Shown here one piece after another: positions 28,172-37,713 of a stretch of 64,000 nucleotides of DNA. Each line of letters opens with the position of its first letter. Position 1 is the first letter of the stretch. Where the stretch lies: positions 303,437-367,436 of the forward strand of contig SFLH01000001.1 in assembly GCA_004554585.1 (NCBI GenBank). The letters are read 5' to 3'. The notes below the pieces were generated by a model that made no database searches, had not been told where the DNA came from, and was given only the letters and a program-made list of their open reading frames with translations. The stretch comes from Clostridiales bacterium (GTDB lineage Bacteria > Bacillota > Clostridia > Oscillospirales > Oscillospiraceae). The position numbers were made by a program, and so were the translations under genes.

Positions 28172-29245
28172 TCACTGGGCGTTGCCCATGGCCTGCCAGG
28201 CGTTGTCCAGGAAGCTCTCATCGTAGATCTGGTCCTCGGTGGGGTCGCCGGTGATGCCGCCGGCCAGCTTGGTCAGGTTCACCCCGGCCTGGAAACCGGA
28301 GGCGGTGTGATAGCCAGTGTAGTTGGCCACCTGGTGCTCCTTGTCATACTGGGCGTCGTAGAGCAGTTCGCCTTCCTGGGCGCCGTCAAAGAGGGTGGAC
28401 AGCTGCTCGGCGATCTCCTCGGGGGTGGCAGTTTCCATCCACTTCATGGCCTTGGCAATGGCGTTGACCGCCTTCTGCACCAGCTCGGGGTCGGACTGGA
28501 TGAGGGCATCGGAGGTGATGACCGTAAACAGCTCATAGCTGGAAGAGCCGATGATCCCCTGGATGACATCCGCGTCGGTGCCGTCCACGATGACCACTGC
28601 ACCGGCATCCGAAAGCATCTTGGCAGACCAAGGGTTGGTGGAAACAGCGCCCTGGAGAGAGCCGCTGGCGATGGCGGCAGCGTAGCCAGAGCTGGCCATG
28701 GTGGTCACGTTGACATCACTGTCCGGGTCCATGCCTGCCGAAGAGATGCAGGCCTTGGCAAAGGAATAGGGGCCGCTGTTGGTGCTCAGGCCGCCGGCCA
28801 CTACCTGGCCCCGGAGGGACTCGATGGTGGAATACTCCTCACCGGCCCCCATCAGCTGATAGGGATACTTCTGAGTGGTGGAGACCAGGATCTTGCAGCC
28901 CTGGCCGGCCTCGTTGAGCATGAGGGCGGTCTCAATGCCCTTCAGGCAGAACTGGGCATCCCCGGAGAGCACCGGGGCGGAGGCGTCGCCGCCCTTGATG
29001 GTCTGGAACTCCGCGTCCAGGCCCTCCTCGGCAAAGTAGCCCAGGGTCTGGGCCAGGTAGGCAGGGGCCCAGTGGTAGCCGCGCACGTCCTCGGTGATCA
29101 CAATCTTCTTCAGGTCCCCGCTGGTCTCGGTCTGGGCTGCGGAGGAGTCCTCCTGTGTATCTCCGGCAGGCTCAGTGGAGCCGCAGCCGGCCAGCAGGCC
29201 CAAGGCGAAACTCAGAGTCAGCAACAGTGCAAACAGTTTTTTCAT
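28172..29245 (-). CDS. ABC transporter substrate-binding lipoprotein (NMT1/THI5-like)
   Basis: The 357-residue protein has a lipoprotein signal (MKKLFALLLTLSFALGLLAGC) with lipobox LAGC, shown here as KKLFALLLTLSF then LLAGC. It is followed by the two-lobed NrtA/SsuA/ThiY fold with YFAEEGLDAEFQTIKGGDA and VTTMASSGYAAAI. ATG 29245 is the last of three adjacent ATGs and gives the best spacing to AAAAAGGAGT. It is the third gene of an importer operon after the ATPase and permease. The class takes up nitrate, sulfonates, taurine or hydroxymethylpyrimidine; the ligand is not decided by the sequence. Confidence 0.88.
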   Translation of the reverse strand: MKKLFALLLTLSFALGLLAGCGSTEPAGDTQEDSSAAQTETSGDLKKIVITEDVRGYHWAPAYLAQTLGYFAEEGLDAEFQTIKGGDASAPVLSGDAQFCLKGIETALMLNEAGQGCKILVSTTQKYPYQLMGAGEEYSTIESLRGQVVAGGLSTNSGPYSFAKACISSAGMDPDSDVNVTTMASSGYAAAIASGSLQGAVSTNPWSAKMLSDAGAVVIVDGTDADVIQGIIGSSSYELFTVITSDALIQSDPELVQKAVNAIAKAMKWMETATPEEIAEQLSTLFDGAQEGELLYDAQYDKEHQVANYTGYHTASGFQAGVNLTKLAGGITGDPTEDQIYDESFLDNAWQAMGNAQ

Positions 29246-29329
29246 CATCATACTCCTTTTTCCCATGGTTTTTGTCTCATGTGTGAAATGGAATCTATTG
29301 CAGCCGCCGGCAGGCGGATACAACCAAAC

Positions 29330-30106
29330 TCATCGTCCCCCCTGGGGACGCCAGCGCAGCAGACGGCGCTCCAACAGGGCGATCACCCCATCCAGCAGGA
29401 CGATGATGACCACCAGGATGAGCACGCAGCACAGCACCCGCTGGGCGTTGAACACGTCTCCCGCCGCCGAGAGCAGCCAGCCCATGCCTCGGGTGGAGCC
29501 CAGGTACTCGCCCACAATGGCGCCCGACAGAGCCAGGCCCAGGCCGGTGCGCAGGCTGGCCAGCAGCCAGGGCAGGCAGGCAGGCCAGATCACCTTGCCC
29601 ATGATCTGCCCGCGGCTTCCCCCCAGCAGACGCACCGCCCCGATGAGGTCCTGATCCACGCTGCGCACCCCGGCGTAGAGGTTGAAGGCAAAGACAAAGA
29701 AGACCATCAGGGCCGAGATAAGGACCTTGGACTGCAATCCCAGGCCGAACCAAATGATAAACAGGGGACCCAGGGCCAGCTTGGGCAGGCCGTTGAGCCC
29801 GGTCATCAGGGGCATCAGCGCCCGGCTGACCCGGGGACTCATCCCCAGGCCCAGGCCCGCCAGGGTGCCCAGCACCCCGCCGAAGAACAGGCCCAAACCG
29901 GCCTCCTGGCAGGTCACCGTCAGGTGCTTGGCCAGCATCCCGCTGGAAACCATGGTGAGAAACTCCTGCCAAAGTAGGCTCGGCCGGCTGAAGAAGAATT
30001 CATTCACATGGCCCAGGGCAGCCGCCCACTCCCACAGTCCTAGGGCCACAACGATGGCCAAAGCCGTCCACACCCCTGGGGAGATGCCTCGTTTTTCCGG
30101 TTTCAC
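29330..30106 (-). CDS. ABC transporter permease (SsuC/TauC/ThiX type)
   Basis: The 258-residue protein has six helices and the EAA-like cytoplasmic loop ALMVFFVFAFNLYAGVRSVD then LLGGSRGQIMGKVIWPA. It forms the membrane channel of the importer. GTG 30106 overlaps the ATPase stop by 3 bases (GTGA) and has AAGGAGGG upstream; the more distal ATG 30127 is less likely. Confidence 0.9.
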   Translation of the reverse strand: MKPEKRGISPGVWTALAIVVALGLWEWAAALGHVNEFFFSRPSLLWQEFLTMVSSGMLAKHLTVTCQEAGLGLFFGGVLGTLAGLGLGMSPRVSRALMPLMTGLNGLPKLALGPLFIIWFGLGLQSKVLISALMVFFVFAFNLYAGVRSVDQDLIGAVRLLGGSRGQIMGKVIWPACLPWLLASLRTGLGLALSGAIVGEYLGSTRGMGWLLSAAGDVFNAQRVLCCVLILVVIIVLLDGVIALLERRLLRWRPQGGR

Positions 30107-30891
30107 GGGATCCCTCCTTCCTCCCATAGCTGAACCTGCAGGGCCTGCCAGAGGGTTTTCTCCAGCTCCACGAACCGGGGGGTAAACTTCACGTCCATCA
30201 CCCGCCGGGGGCGGGGCAGATCGATGGCATAGTCCTCCACCACCCGGCCCGGTCGGCGGGAGAGCAGCAGGACACGGTCAGCCAGGGTGATGGCCTCCGT
30301 CAAATCGTGGGTCACATAGAGGATGGTGCAGCCGGTGCTCTCCCACAGGGAGAGAATCTCATCCTGGAGCCGCTGGCGGGTTAAGGCATCCAGGGGGGCA
30401 AAGGGCTCGTCCATCATCAGGATGGCCGGGTCCACCGCCAGCACCCGGGCAATGGCCGCCCGCTTCCTCATGCCGCCGGACAGTTCTCGGGGATAGTTCT
30501 CCTCAAACCCGGACAGGCCCATCTTGGCCATGAGTTCCCGGGCCCGCTCCCGGCGCTGAACCTTGGGGACCCCCCGCAGTTCCATGGCCAGGGCCACGTT
30601 GTCCAGCACCGTCCGCCAGGGCAGCAGGGTGTCCCCCTGGGAGATGTAGCCCACCGAGGGCAGCACCCCGTTCACCGGCTCCCCCGCCAGGCGCACCTGT
30701 CCCTGGGTATGGGGCACCTGCCCGGCCAGCACATTCAGGGCCGTGGTTTTTCCGCAGCCAGAGGGGCCCACCAGGGCCACCAGCTCTCCTTGCTCCACCG
30801 ACAGGTCCATTCCCTCCAGGGCCACCAGAGGTGGCCGCCCCTTCTTCTGGGGAAAGGCAACGGTGACCCCTTTCATCTCCAGCAGCGGCAC
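30103..30891 (-). CDS. ABC transporter ATP-binding protein (SsuB/TauB type)
   Basis: The 262-residue ATPase has Walker A GPSGCGKTTA, the signature LSGGMRKRAAIARVL, Walker B ILMMDEPFAPLD and the H-loop VTHDLTEA. This is the nitrate/sulfonate/taurine importer class. The GTG start lies 6 bases after GAGGAGGG. A different-frame ATG a few bases upstream is not used. Operon order is ATPase, permease, binding protein, then mntP. Confidence 0.93.
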   Translation of the reverse strand: MPLLEMKGVTVAFPQKKGRPPLVALEGMDLSVEQGELVALVGPSGCGKTTALNVLAGQVPHTQGQVRLAGEPVNGVLPSVGYISQGDTLLPWRTVLDNVALAMELRGVPKVQRRERARELMAKMGLSGFEENYPRELSGGMRKRAAIARVLAVDPAILMMDEPFAPLDALTRQRLQDEILSLWESTGCTILYVTHDLTEAITLADRVLLLSRRPGRVVEDYAIDLPRPRRVMDVKFTPRFVELEKTLWQALQVQLWEEGGIP

Positions 30892-31004
30892 GACATTCCC
30901 TCCTCATTTGGTCTCTTTTTCTCCTCGCGGAATGTTCTCCCATTATAGCCGCCCGGCAACATCCTGTCAACCTCTCCCCGCCCCGTCCCCTGGCCTTTTC
31001 CCAC

Positions 31005-31043
31005 GGAAAAACCGGGGGAATGACACCTTGTCACTCCCCCGGT
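31005..31043 (-). terminator. Terminator after the acyl-CoA synthetase gene
   Basis: ACCGGGGGAGTGACA pairs with TGTCATTCCCCCGGT (one wobble) and is followed by TTTTT on the minus strand. Confidence 0.9.
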
Positions 31044-31072
31044 CTCTGGGCGCGCTTTCCGACGCCGGCCAG

Positions 31073-32707
31073 TCAATGTTTCGAGAACTGGTCGCGGATC
31101 AGTTTCCCGTTTTGGTTGCGGGCCAGATGATCCACGAAATCCAGGGCGCGGATCTTCTTAAACCCTGTGCAGCGGTCGTTGTGGAAGGCCATCAGCTCCT
31201 CCTGGAGGGCCTGGCTGGGGGAATACCCCTGAGCCAGCTTGACATAGACCTTCACCCGCTGGCCCAACTCCCGGTCGGGCTCCCCGACCGCCATACACTC
31301 CTCTACCGCCGGGTGGAGAGTCAGGGCAAGCTCGATTTCCACCGGGCTGACCCGGTATCCCTTGGTTTTGATGATGCCGTCGGCCCGGCCAATGTAATAC
31401 AGAAAGTCATCCTCATCCCGGGTAGCCAGATCCCCTGTGTGGAAGATATCCCCGTCCCACAGGCGCTTGTTGGCCTCCTCGTCCTCCCAGTAGCCCATCA
31501 TCAGGCCCTCTGGGCGGCGGCCCTGGTCTGCCACAATGACGATCTCCCCTTCCTCGCCGGGGCAGGCAAAGGTTCCGTCCTCTTTCCGCAGCTCCACGTG
31601 ATACTTGGGGAGGATTTTCCCCACGGAGCCCTCCTTCCGGCCCAGCCGCTGGGAGGCCGAGGCGATCAGCCCCGCCTCCGACTGGGCGTAGCCCTCATAG
31701 AGCACATGGCCGGTCTGCTCCTTCACCACCCGGGCCAGGTCCGGCGAGAGCTTTTCGCCCCCCACCGCGTAGTTGGTCACCGAGGACAGGTCATACCGAT
31801 CCATGCCCACCTGGGTGAACATCCGGTAGACGGTGGGCTGGGCCATGATTCCTGTGGCCCGCTCTGCCGCCAGAAAAGCCAGGACCTTATCCGGCGGGAA
31901 ACGGTCGTAGTCGTAGACCAGCAGGGTCCCCTGCAGCAGCCACTGGCCGTAGAACTTGGTCCCCGAGACCACCTCCCAGCCGGTGTCCCCGGTGGCAAAG
32001 TGGCGGGAGCCGTCGTGAATGTCCTGCATGTACCGGGCGCCCCAGTGGCAGCTGAGGGTGTAGGCATGGTCGTGGAGGACCCCCTTGGGCTGGCCGGTGG
32101 TGCCGGAGGTGAAGTAGAGCAGGATGGGCTCGTCCCACCGGGTCTCCACCCGGGCCAGCTCTGCCGGCTGGGCCGCCACGGAAGCCGGCCAGTCCTCAAA
32201 GCCCGGCGCCTGCTCCAGGCAGAAGCGCAGGGGGACCCCCGTCTCCTCCGCCGCGGACAGGACGTTTTCCGCCGCCGGGCCCTCCCGGCAGGTGAGCACA
32301 CATCGGACCCGGGCGGTTTTCATCCGATAGGCAAGCTCCTCTGCCGTCAGCCGATAGTACACCGGCACCAGGATCAGCCCCAGCTTATGGGCGGCCAGGG
32401 CCGCCACCCAGTAGGCCCAGTGGGTGCGCAGGACGGCCATGAACACGTCCCCCTTCTTCATGCCCCGGGCTTGGAGCAGGCTGGCCGCCTGGCTGCTCAG
32501 CCGGCCCAAATCCCCAAAGGTCAGTTCCTTCCGGGCGCCCCGGTCGTTCTGCCACACCAGCGCCGGCTTGTTTGGCACCAGGCGGGCCAGGGGGTCGATG
32601 ACGTCGTAGCCGTAGTTGAAGTTCTCCGGGTAGTCGTAAGACCAGCTGCTGACCTGCCCATTCTGGTCGAATGTCTCATGAATAAACTTTGTATAAAATT
32701 CCGCCAT
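31073..32707 (-). CDS. AMP-dependent acyl-CoA synthetase/ligase
   Basis: The 544-residue protein has the adenylate-forming motifs YFTSGTTGQPKGVLH, the YGQSE-like YEGYAQSEAG, YFHTGDLATRDEDDFLYYIGR (core HTGDLATRDED) and the A10 lysine in RNQNGKLIRDQF. It activates a carboxylic acid with ATP and CoA. The layout is closest to acetyl/medium-chain acyl-CoA synthetases (ACSM-like), but the chain length is not readable by eye. ATG 32707 has AGCAAGGAGGT. A terminator hairpin sits 26 bases upstream. Confidence 0.9.
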   Translation of the reverse strand: MAEFYTKFIHETFDQNGQVSSWSYDYPENFNYGYDVIDPLARLVPNKPALVWQNDRGARKELTFGDLGRLSSQAASLLQARGMKKGDVFMAVLRTHWAYWVAALAAHKLGLILVPVYYRLTAEELAYRMKTARVRCVLTCREGPAAENVLSAAEETGVPLRFCLEQAPGFEDWPASVAAQPAELARVETRWDEPILLYFTSGTTGQPKGVLHDHAYTLSCHWGARYMQDIHDGSRHFATGDTGWEVVSGTKFYGQWLLQGTLLVYDYDRFPPDKVLAFLAAERATGIMAQPTVYRMFTQVGMDRYDLSSVTNYAVGGEKLSPDLARVVKEQTGHVLYEGYAQSEAGLIASASQRLGRKEGSVGKILPKYHVELRKEDGTFACPGEEGEIVIVADQGRRPEGLMMGYWEDEEANKRLWDGDIFHTGDLATRDEDDFLYYIGRADGIIKTKGYRVSPVEIELALTLHPAVEECMAVGEPDRELGQRVKVYVKLAQGYSPSQALQEELMAFHNDRCTGFKKIRALDFVDHLARNQNGKLIRDQFSKH

Positions 32708-32732
32708 AAGGGTACCTCCTTGCTGTGAAGAG

Positions 32733-32770
32733 AAAAACTCCCGTGTGTCACAGTACCCACGGGAGTTTTT
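32733..32770. terminator. Bidirectional hairpin between response regulator and acyl-CoA synthetase
   Basis: AAAAACTCCCGTG and CACGGGAGTTTTT pair around about 12 bases. It ends the regulator message and also lies in the leader of the acyl-CoA synthetase, where it may attenuate read-through. Confidence 0.85.
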
Positions 32771-32790
32771 GTTTGGCATTGCCTACGCGT

Positions 32791-33468
32791 TCACTTGCCG
32801 ATGTAGGTGTACACCGCCGACGGCCGGCCGCCGGTGGAGTAGTCCACCCCGCCAATGACGCTGTTCTTGTCGATGAGGTAGTTCATATACCGCCGCAGCG
32901 TCACCCGGGACAGGGAGACATTTTTGGCGATGTCCTCGATGGAGAGCTTTTCGCTCTTGTGCTCCCGCAGAAAGGAGCAGATGATCTCCAGGGTCACCGG
33001 ATGGATGCCCTTGTCCACAAACTGGCCGCCCCGCTGGCCCTCCGGGGAGATGACCTTGTCCAGCTCTTCCTGGCTGAAGGCCTTGTCTCCGGCGAATGCC
33101 TCCCGCCGGGCCACAAACTTCTGCAGGGCCGTCTGAAACCGGTTGTAATCAAAGGGCTTGATGAGATAGTCAGAGACGCCATAGGAATACAGCTCGCTGA
33201 CGTGCCGGGCCTCGCTGGCGGCGGTGACCATGATCACGTCAGCCAGAATTCCCTCTGCCCGGAGTTTGAGCAGAAAGGTCCGGCCGTCCATGACCGGCAT
33301 ATAGTAGTCCAGCATGATGAGGTCCACCGGATGATCCCGCACATAGTCCAACGCCTCCTGGCCATTCTGAAAGATGCCGGCGATGGCCATTTTGCTGTTG
33401 TGCTCCACATATTGTTTGTCAATCTCGGCGACCATAGGGTCGTCTTCCACAATGATGACCTGATACAT
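32791..33468 (-). CDS. CitB/DcuR-type response regulator
   Basis: The 225-residue protein has a receiver domain with EDD, phospho-Asp in IMLDYYMPVMDG, and the Lys in YLIKPFDYNRF. The C-terminal winged-helix HTH has SIEDIAKNVSLSRVTLRRYMNYL (core AKNVSLSRVTLRRYMNYL), as in DpiA/DcuR/CitT. Such regulators answer to CitA/DcuS kinases that sense citrate or C4-dicarboxylates; no kinase gene is adjacent. ATG 33468 fits GAGGA better than the ATG two codons earlier. Confidence 0.88.
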   Translation of the reverse strand: MYQVIIVEDDPMVAEIDKQYVEHNSKMAIAGIFQNGQEALDYVRDHPVDLIMLDYYMPVMDGRTFLLKLRAEGILADVIMVTAASEARHVSELYSYGVSDYLIKPFDYNRFQTALQKFVARREAFAGDKAFSQEELDKVISPEGQRGGQFVDKGIHPVTLEIICSFLREHKSEKLSIEDIAKNVSLSRVTLRRYMNYLIDKNSVIGGVDYSTGGRPSAVYTYIGK

Positions 33469-33620
33469 ATCCATTCCTCACAGATACAAATTTTCCTTTT
33501 GATTATACATGCAAAACCGGAAAAAGGCAATATCTCAGGAAAAAAAGTTAGCAAGGCTGCGCAGAAAAGAATCCTGGGCAAGGAGCAAAAGTTTTCAAAA
33601 CCCCCTTCTCAAAAAGGTGG

Positions 33621-33657
33621 AAAAGAGAAACAGGACGCGGCGCAACGCCGCGTCCTG
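33621..33657 (-). terminator. Terminator after the lipoprotein gene
   Basis: CAGGACGCGGCG and CGCCGCGTCCTG pair around three bases, then TTTCTCTTTT on the minus strand. Confidence 0.85.
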
Positions 33658-33698
33658 TGAAAAGGTCTCCTCTGTGGAACCGGGACAGACCGTCCTCC

Positions 33699-34556
33699 TC
33701 AGCCGGCAAAAACGCCGTCGGGGATCTCAATCTCGCCCACCTGGTCAAAGTCGCGCAGCACCATGGATACGCTCATCTTGTCCAGGGTCAGCCCCACATC
33801 CATGCCCATCTCTTGCTTGAGCGCGTTTTCCAGGATGGACTGCATCATCTCGGCCATGTCCATTTCGTACTTAATGGGATAATAGGTCTCCTTGGCCACC
33901 CAGATGCTCACCGGCAGATCGCCCAGACCGGAGAACATGGTGGTCACGTCCCCCAGGCCCAGACCTTCCATCTGGGACAGCACGCCCGAGGCCTCCAGCA
34001 CTTCCTCCAGTTTCTCCCCGGAGATCACCCCGTCATACCGGGTGGCTTCCACGCCCTCCACGGTCTCGGTGGCGCCCTCCGCAAAGCCGCTGGCGCTGGT
34101 CAGGTACAGGTCCATAGAAGCCTTGCCGTCCAGGCTTTCCAGCTGGCTCAAGGAATCCATGGAAGCGGTCTCCCAGGTCACAGTGCCGTCGGCATCGGGG
34201 ATGCCCGTGGCAGTCAGGTAGCTGCCGTTCTCCTCTTTGACGTACATGGTCATGTTGGTGCTGCCCAGATCGCCCATGTCAACGGCCATCTCGGCCTTCA
34301 TGGTCAGAGGGGAGAGGATGGTGTCGGCGGTGGTGACGGTGGACATCTCCAGGGACTGGCCCGCCATGCCCATGGACATCTCCATGGTCATGTCATAGCC
34401 CAGGCTCTTCACCCCGTCCATGGTCTGCTGGGCTTTGGCCAGCACTTCCTCTGGCGTGGCGGGAGCGCTGTCCTCCCCGCAGCCGCCCAGGCCCAAGGCC
34501 AGGGCCAGGGCCAGCAGGCCCGCGGTCAGGGCTGCACGCTTCTTTGTCACGTTCAT
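33699..34556 (-). CDS. Secreted lipoprotein of the DUF6612-like type
   Basis: The 285-residue protein has a lipoprotein signal ending in GLGGC at about residue 24. The rest is beta-rich with repeated Met/Thr-rich strands (MTMEMSMGMAGQ, MTMYVKEENGSY), resembling LolA/LppX-fold lipoproteins annotated as DUF6612. These may bind hydrophobic molecules; the function here is unknown. ATG 34556 has AAAGGAGGAA. Confidence 0.75.
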   Translation of the reverse strand: MNVTKKRAALTAGLLALALALGLGGCGEDSAPATPEEVLAKAQQTMDGVKSLGYDMTMEMSMGMAGQSLEMSTVTTADTILSPLTMKAEMAVDMGDLGSTNMTMYVKEENGSYLTATGIPDADGTVTWETASMDSLSQLESLDGKASMDLYLTSASGFAEGATETVEGVEATRYDGVISGEKLEEVLEASGVLSQMEGLGLGDVTTMFSGLGDLPVSIWVAKETYYPIKYEMDMAEMMQSILENALKQEMGMDVGLTLDKMSVSMVLRDFDQVGEIEIPDGVFAG

Positions 34557-34623
34557 GGCGGAATCTTCCTCCTTTTCGTCGCGCTCTCTCATCCTATGAG
34601 GCACAGGGGCAGGACAGACTTCC

Positions 34624-36045
34624 TCACTTCCAGAAGTCGGTCTCCTCCTTCAGGCCAATGCTGGCAGCCTTGAACTCGGGGTCCTTTCCCTGGGCACGCT
34701 GCTCCAGGTAGTCCTTCAGCGCCCGCATGGAGGTGCGGCCCAGGATGAGGATAACAGGGATGTTGATGACCACCATCATGGCCTGGAAGAGATCGGCGGT
34801 GTCCCAAGCCAGGCTCATGCTCAGCATGGCGCCCAGCATGACGATCACGGCGGCCACGATGCGGAAAATGGTCATAAAGGTCTTGCTGGGAGTCCGCTTG
34901 AAGATGAAACGCAGACAGCCCTCGCAGTAGTAGTAGTTGCCGATCAGGGTGGTGAAGGCGAACAGGGCCATGGACACCGCGATGAACACCGGGCCGAAGT
35001 TGCCCAAAGCGTTCTGGAGGGAGGCCTGGACATAGGGGGCACCAGCGGCCTCGACGGTGGGCTCCACCCCGGAGCACAGGCACATCAGGGCGGTGGCGGA
35101 GCAGATCAGCAGGGTGTCGATGAACACCGAGAGCATCTGCACCAGGCCCTGCTTGACCGGGTGGGACACGTCGGCCGTGGCGGCGGCGTTGGGGGCAGAA
35201 CCCATACCGGCCTCGTTGGAGTACAGGCCCCGCTTGATGCCTTCCATCATACAGGAGCCGGCAAAGCCGCCGAAGATGGCGGGGAAGTCAAAGGCCCCCG
35301 CAAAGATCCGCTGGAACACGGTGGGCACCAGGTTGGCGTGGCTCAGAATCACCACCAGGGCCACCACCACATACAGCACGCCCATCAGGGGCACCAGGGC
35401 ACCGGTGACCTTGGTCAGCCGGCGGGCACCGCCCAGCACGCAGATGGCAAAGAGGATGGCCAGAATCAGGCCGATGACAAAGGGCGAGTTCTCCCCGTAG
35501 AAGGAGAAGCCGGCAAAGGCGGACTGCAGGTTGTAAGATGCCAGCATGTTATAGCCCACGGCATAGGTCAGGATGATGATCACCGCGAAGATGACACCCA
35601 GCCACCGCTGGCGCAGGGCGGTCTCCATATAGTAGGAGGGGCCGCCGTAGCTGCTGCCGTCCTTGTTCTTGCGCTTATAGATCTGGGCCAGGGTGGACTC
35701 CACAAAAGCGGAGGCGCCGCCCAGGATTGCGGTGACCCACATCCAGAACACCGCGCCGTAGCCGCCCATGCAGATGGCGGTGGACACGCCCACGATGTTG
35801 CCCGTACCCACCCGGGAGGCGGTGGAGATCATCAGCGCACCAAAGGAGGACACGTTCCCCGCGGTCTTGGGTTTTTCCTTGACCACCCGGAAGGACTCCC
35901 CCAGCAGGCGGATCTGGATGAACCGGCTGCGGAAGGTGAAGAAGAGGCCGGCGGCCAGCAGAAACAGCGGCACGATATACGGCTTGTACAGCACGCCGCT
36001 GATGGCAGTGACAACAGCATCGATGTTGTCAAATGCTTGGTTCAT
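34624..36045 (-). CDS. Alanine/glycine:cation symporter (AGCS family)
   Basis: The 473-residue protein has about eleven helices and the AGCS marks GNIVGVSTAICMGGYGAVFW (cut: TGNIVGVSTAI), GGPSYYMETAL and GLYSNEAGMGSAPNAAA. It imports alanine or glycine with Na+ or H+. ATG 36045 sits behind a weak GAGAGAG site. It precedes the DUF6612-like gene by 67 bases on the minus strand. Confidence 0.93.
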   Translation of the reverse strand: MNQAFDNIDAVVTAISGVLYKPYIVPLFLLAAGLFFTFRSRFIQIRLLGESFRVVKEKPKTAGNVSSFGALMISTASRVGTGNIVGVSTAICMGGYGAVFWMWVTAILGGASAFVESTLAQIYKRKNKDGSSYGGPSYYMETALRQRWLGVIFAVIIILTYAVGYNMLASYNLQSAFAGFSFYGENSPFVIGLILAILFAICVLGGARRLTKVTGALVPLMGVLYVVVALVVILSHANLVPTVFQRIFAGAFDFPAIFGGFAGSCMMEGIKRGLYSNEAGMGSAPNAAATADVSHPVKQGLVQMLSVFIDTLLICSATALMCLCSGVEPTVEAAGAPYVQASLQNALGNFGPVFIAVSMALFAFTTLIGNYYYCEGCLRFIFKRTPSKTFMTIFRIVAAVIVMLGAMLSMSLAWDTADLFQAMMVVINIPVILILGRTSMRALKDYLEQRAQGKDPEFKAASIGLKEETDFWK

Positions 36046-36154
36046 TGGAATCACTCTCTCTTTTCTCTTTTTTGTGTTGGGGCTACAAGATGCGTTCACA
36101 TTTTACAGGAGCCCCGAGATAATTGCAAGACAAATCGCCAATTCGCCTGAAAAA

Positions 36155-36199
36155 AAGCCAAAAAAATGAAGGCGGCGCTGCAAGAAACAGCGCCGCCTT
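36155..36199 (-). terminator. Terminator after the APC permease gene
   Basis: AAGGCGGCGCTG and CAGCGCCGCCTT pair around seven bases and lead into CATTTTTTTGG on the minus strand. Confidence 0.8.
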
Positions 36200-36237
36200 T
36201 CGAGTGCTCGGGCGATCTTCCGTCCGTCGCCAGAGGA

Positions 36238-37713
36238 TCAGGCATCCTTGGCGTGGCTGAACATAGCCGCGGCACGCTCTTCCTTGGGGATGCGGTTGCG
36301 CTGGATGGCGGAAGCCAGGAAGAGGATGATGCCGATGACCATCCAGCCCACAAACATCAGGCTGGCAGTCTTGCCCATGTAGACAGGGTTGTTCGGCACA
36401 AAGAGCAGGATGAAGACCACCGTGGTCACAATGGCAGAGAAGATGCCCATGGCGATGCCACCGGGGATCTTGTAGGGCCGCTCCAGGTTGGGCTCGGTCT
36501 TACGCAGACGGATCAGGGAGTAGGAGGTGATGGTCCAGGACAGCACGAAGGCGGCTGCGGAGAAGGAGGTGATGTCCTCGATCAGGCCGGCGCCCAGGAA
36601 GGGGCCGATGAGGGAGAGCACCAGGCAGACCACCAGGCCGGGCACCGGGATGCCGTTCTTGTTCTGCTTGGCAAAGACCTTGGGCACCAGGCAGCCCCGG
36701 CCCATGCCCATGAGCAGGCTGGCGGAGGCCATGAAGAAGCCGTTCCAGGTGGTGAACAGGCCGGCGATGGCGCCGATGGTGATCAGCCAGTAGAGGAACG
36801 TGCCCACCGCGTTGGGGTACAGGCTCTGGAACATGGTGGCTGCGGAGGGGTTCTCCATGTGGGCAAACTGCTGCCAGGGCCAGCCGTAGCCGAAGCAGAT
36901 CAGCAGGATGGCATAGAACACGCAGGCCAGGGAGACGGACAGCACCACGGTCTTGCCCACGTTGGTGATGTCGCCGCCGGCATCCTCCACGCCCTGGGGG
37001 ATGGTCTCAAAACCGGCCAGGAAGAAGGGGGCAGAGGCCAGGATGGCCATGATGCCGCCGAACATGCTCTTGTGGGAGACCTCCTTGAGGCCCTCGCCAT
37101 AGATGGTAGGATCGCTTACGTCATAGATGGGCTGCCAGTTCTCGGCACTGCCGCCGATCAGGCAGGCCACCGCGCCAACGATGGCAGCGCCCACCAGCAC
37201 GAAGCACAGGATCTTCTGCACCATGGCGGCCGCAGCCAGGCCCCGCATGTTCAGGGCGAACAGGAGCAGGGAGCAGATGGTGCCGATGATGATGGTCACC
37301 AGGTAGACATCCGTGTTGGCGATGTTGTACAGGGGATCGCCGGACTTGATGTTGGGGACCAGATACCCCAGCACGTCGGTGATCTGAATGGCCTCCCAGG
37401 GGATGATGGACACGAAGGCGCCAAAGGCAGCCCAGCCGGAGATGAAGGAGATCTTCTCGTTAAATGCCCGGTAGGCAAAGGCCATGCCGCCGCCGGCCAC
37501 GGGGAGCATGGGGACCAGTTCGCAGTAGCACAGGGCAATGGGGATCATCATGACCAGAGCCACAATGTAGCCGATGGCAGCGGGGACGGGGCCGCCGCAG
37601 CTGGTCATCCAGCCGTTGATGGCCACAGCCCAGCCCACGCCGACGATGGCGCCAAAGCCGATGCAGAAAAAGTCTACTGCACTGACGCCCTTCTTTTCTG
37701 TCTGATTGCTCAT
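36238..37713 (-). CDS. APC family amino acid permease
   Basis: The 491-residue protein has twelve hydrophobic segments and the APC start DFFCIGFGAIVGVGWAVA, then LPVAGGGMAFAYRAF, both typical of the LeuT-like amino-acid/polyamine/organocation family. Substrate is unknown. The gene is divergent from the LysR gene at 38352 across a 638-base interval and may be its target. It starts after AAAAGAGGT. Confidence 0.9.
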   Translation of the reverse strand: MSNQTEKKGVSAVDFFCIGFGAIVGVGWAVAINGWMTSCGGPVPAAIGYIVALVMMIPIALCYCELVPMLPVAGGGMAFAYRAFNEKISFISGWAAFGAFVSIIPWEAIQITDVLGYLVPNIKSGDPLYNIANTDVYLVTIIIGTICSLLLFALNMRGLAAAAMVQKILCFVLVGAAIVGAVACLIGGSAENWQPIYDVSDPTIYGEGLKEVSHKSMFGGIMAILASAPFFLAGFETIPQGVEDAGGDITNVGKTVVLSVSLACVFYAILLICFGYGWPWQQFAHMENPSAATMFQSLYPNAVGTFLYWLITIGAIAGLFTTWNGFFMASASLLMGMGRGCLVPKVFAKQNKNGIPVPGLVVCLVLSLIGPFLGAGLIEDITSFSAAAFVLSWTITSYSLIRLRKTEPNLERPYKIPGGIAMGIFSAIVTTVVFILLFVPNNPVYMGKTASLMFVGWMVIGIILFLASAIQRNRIPKEERAAAMFSHAKDA

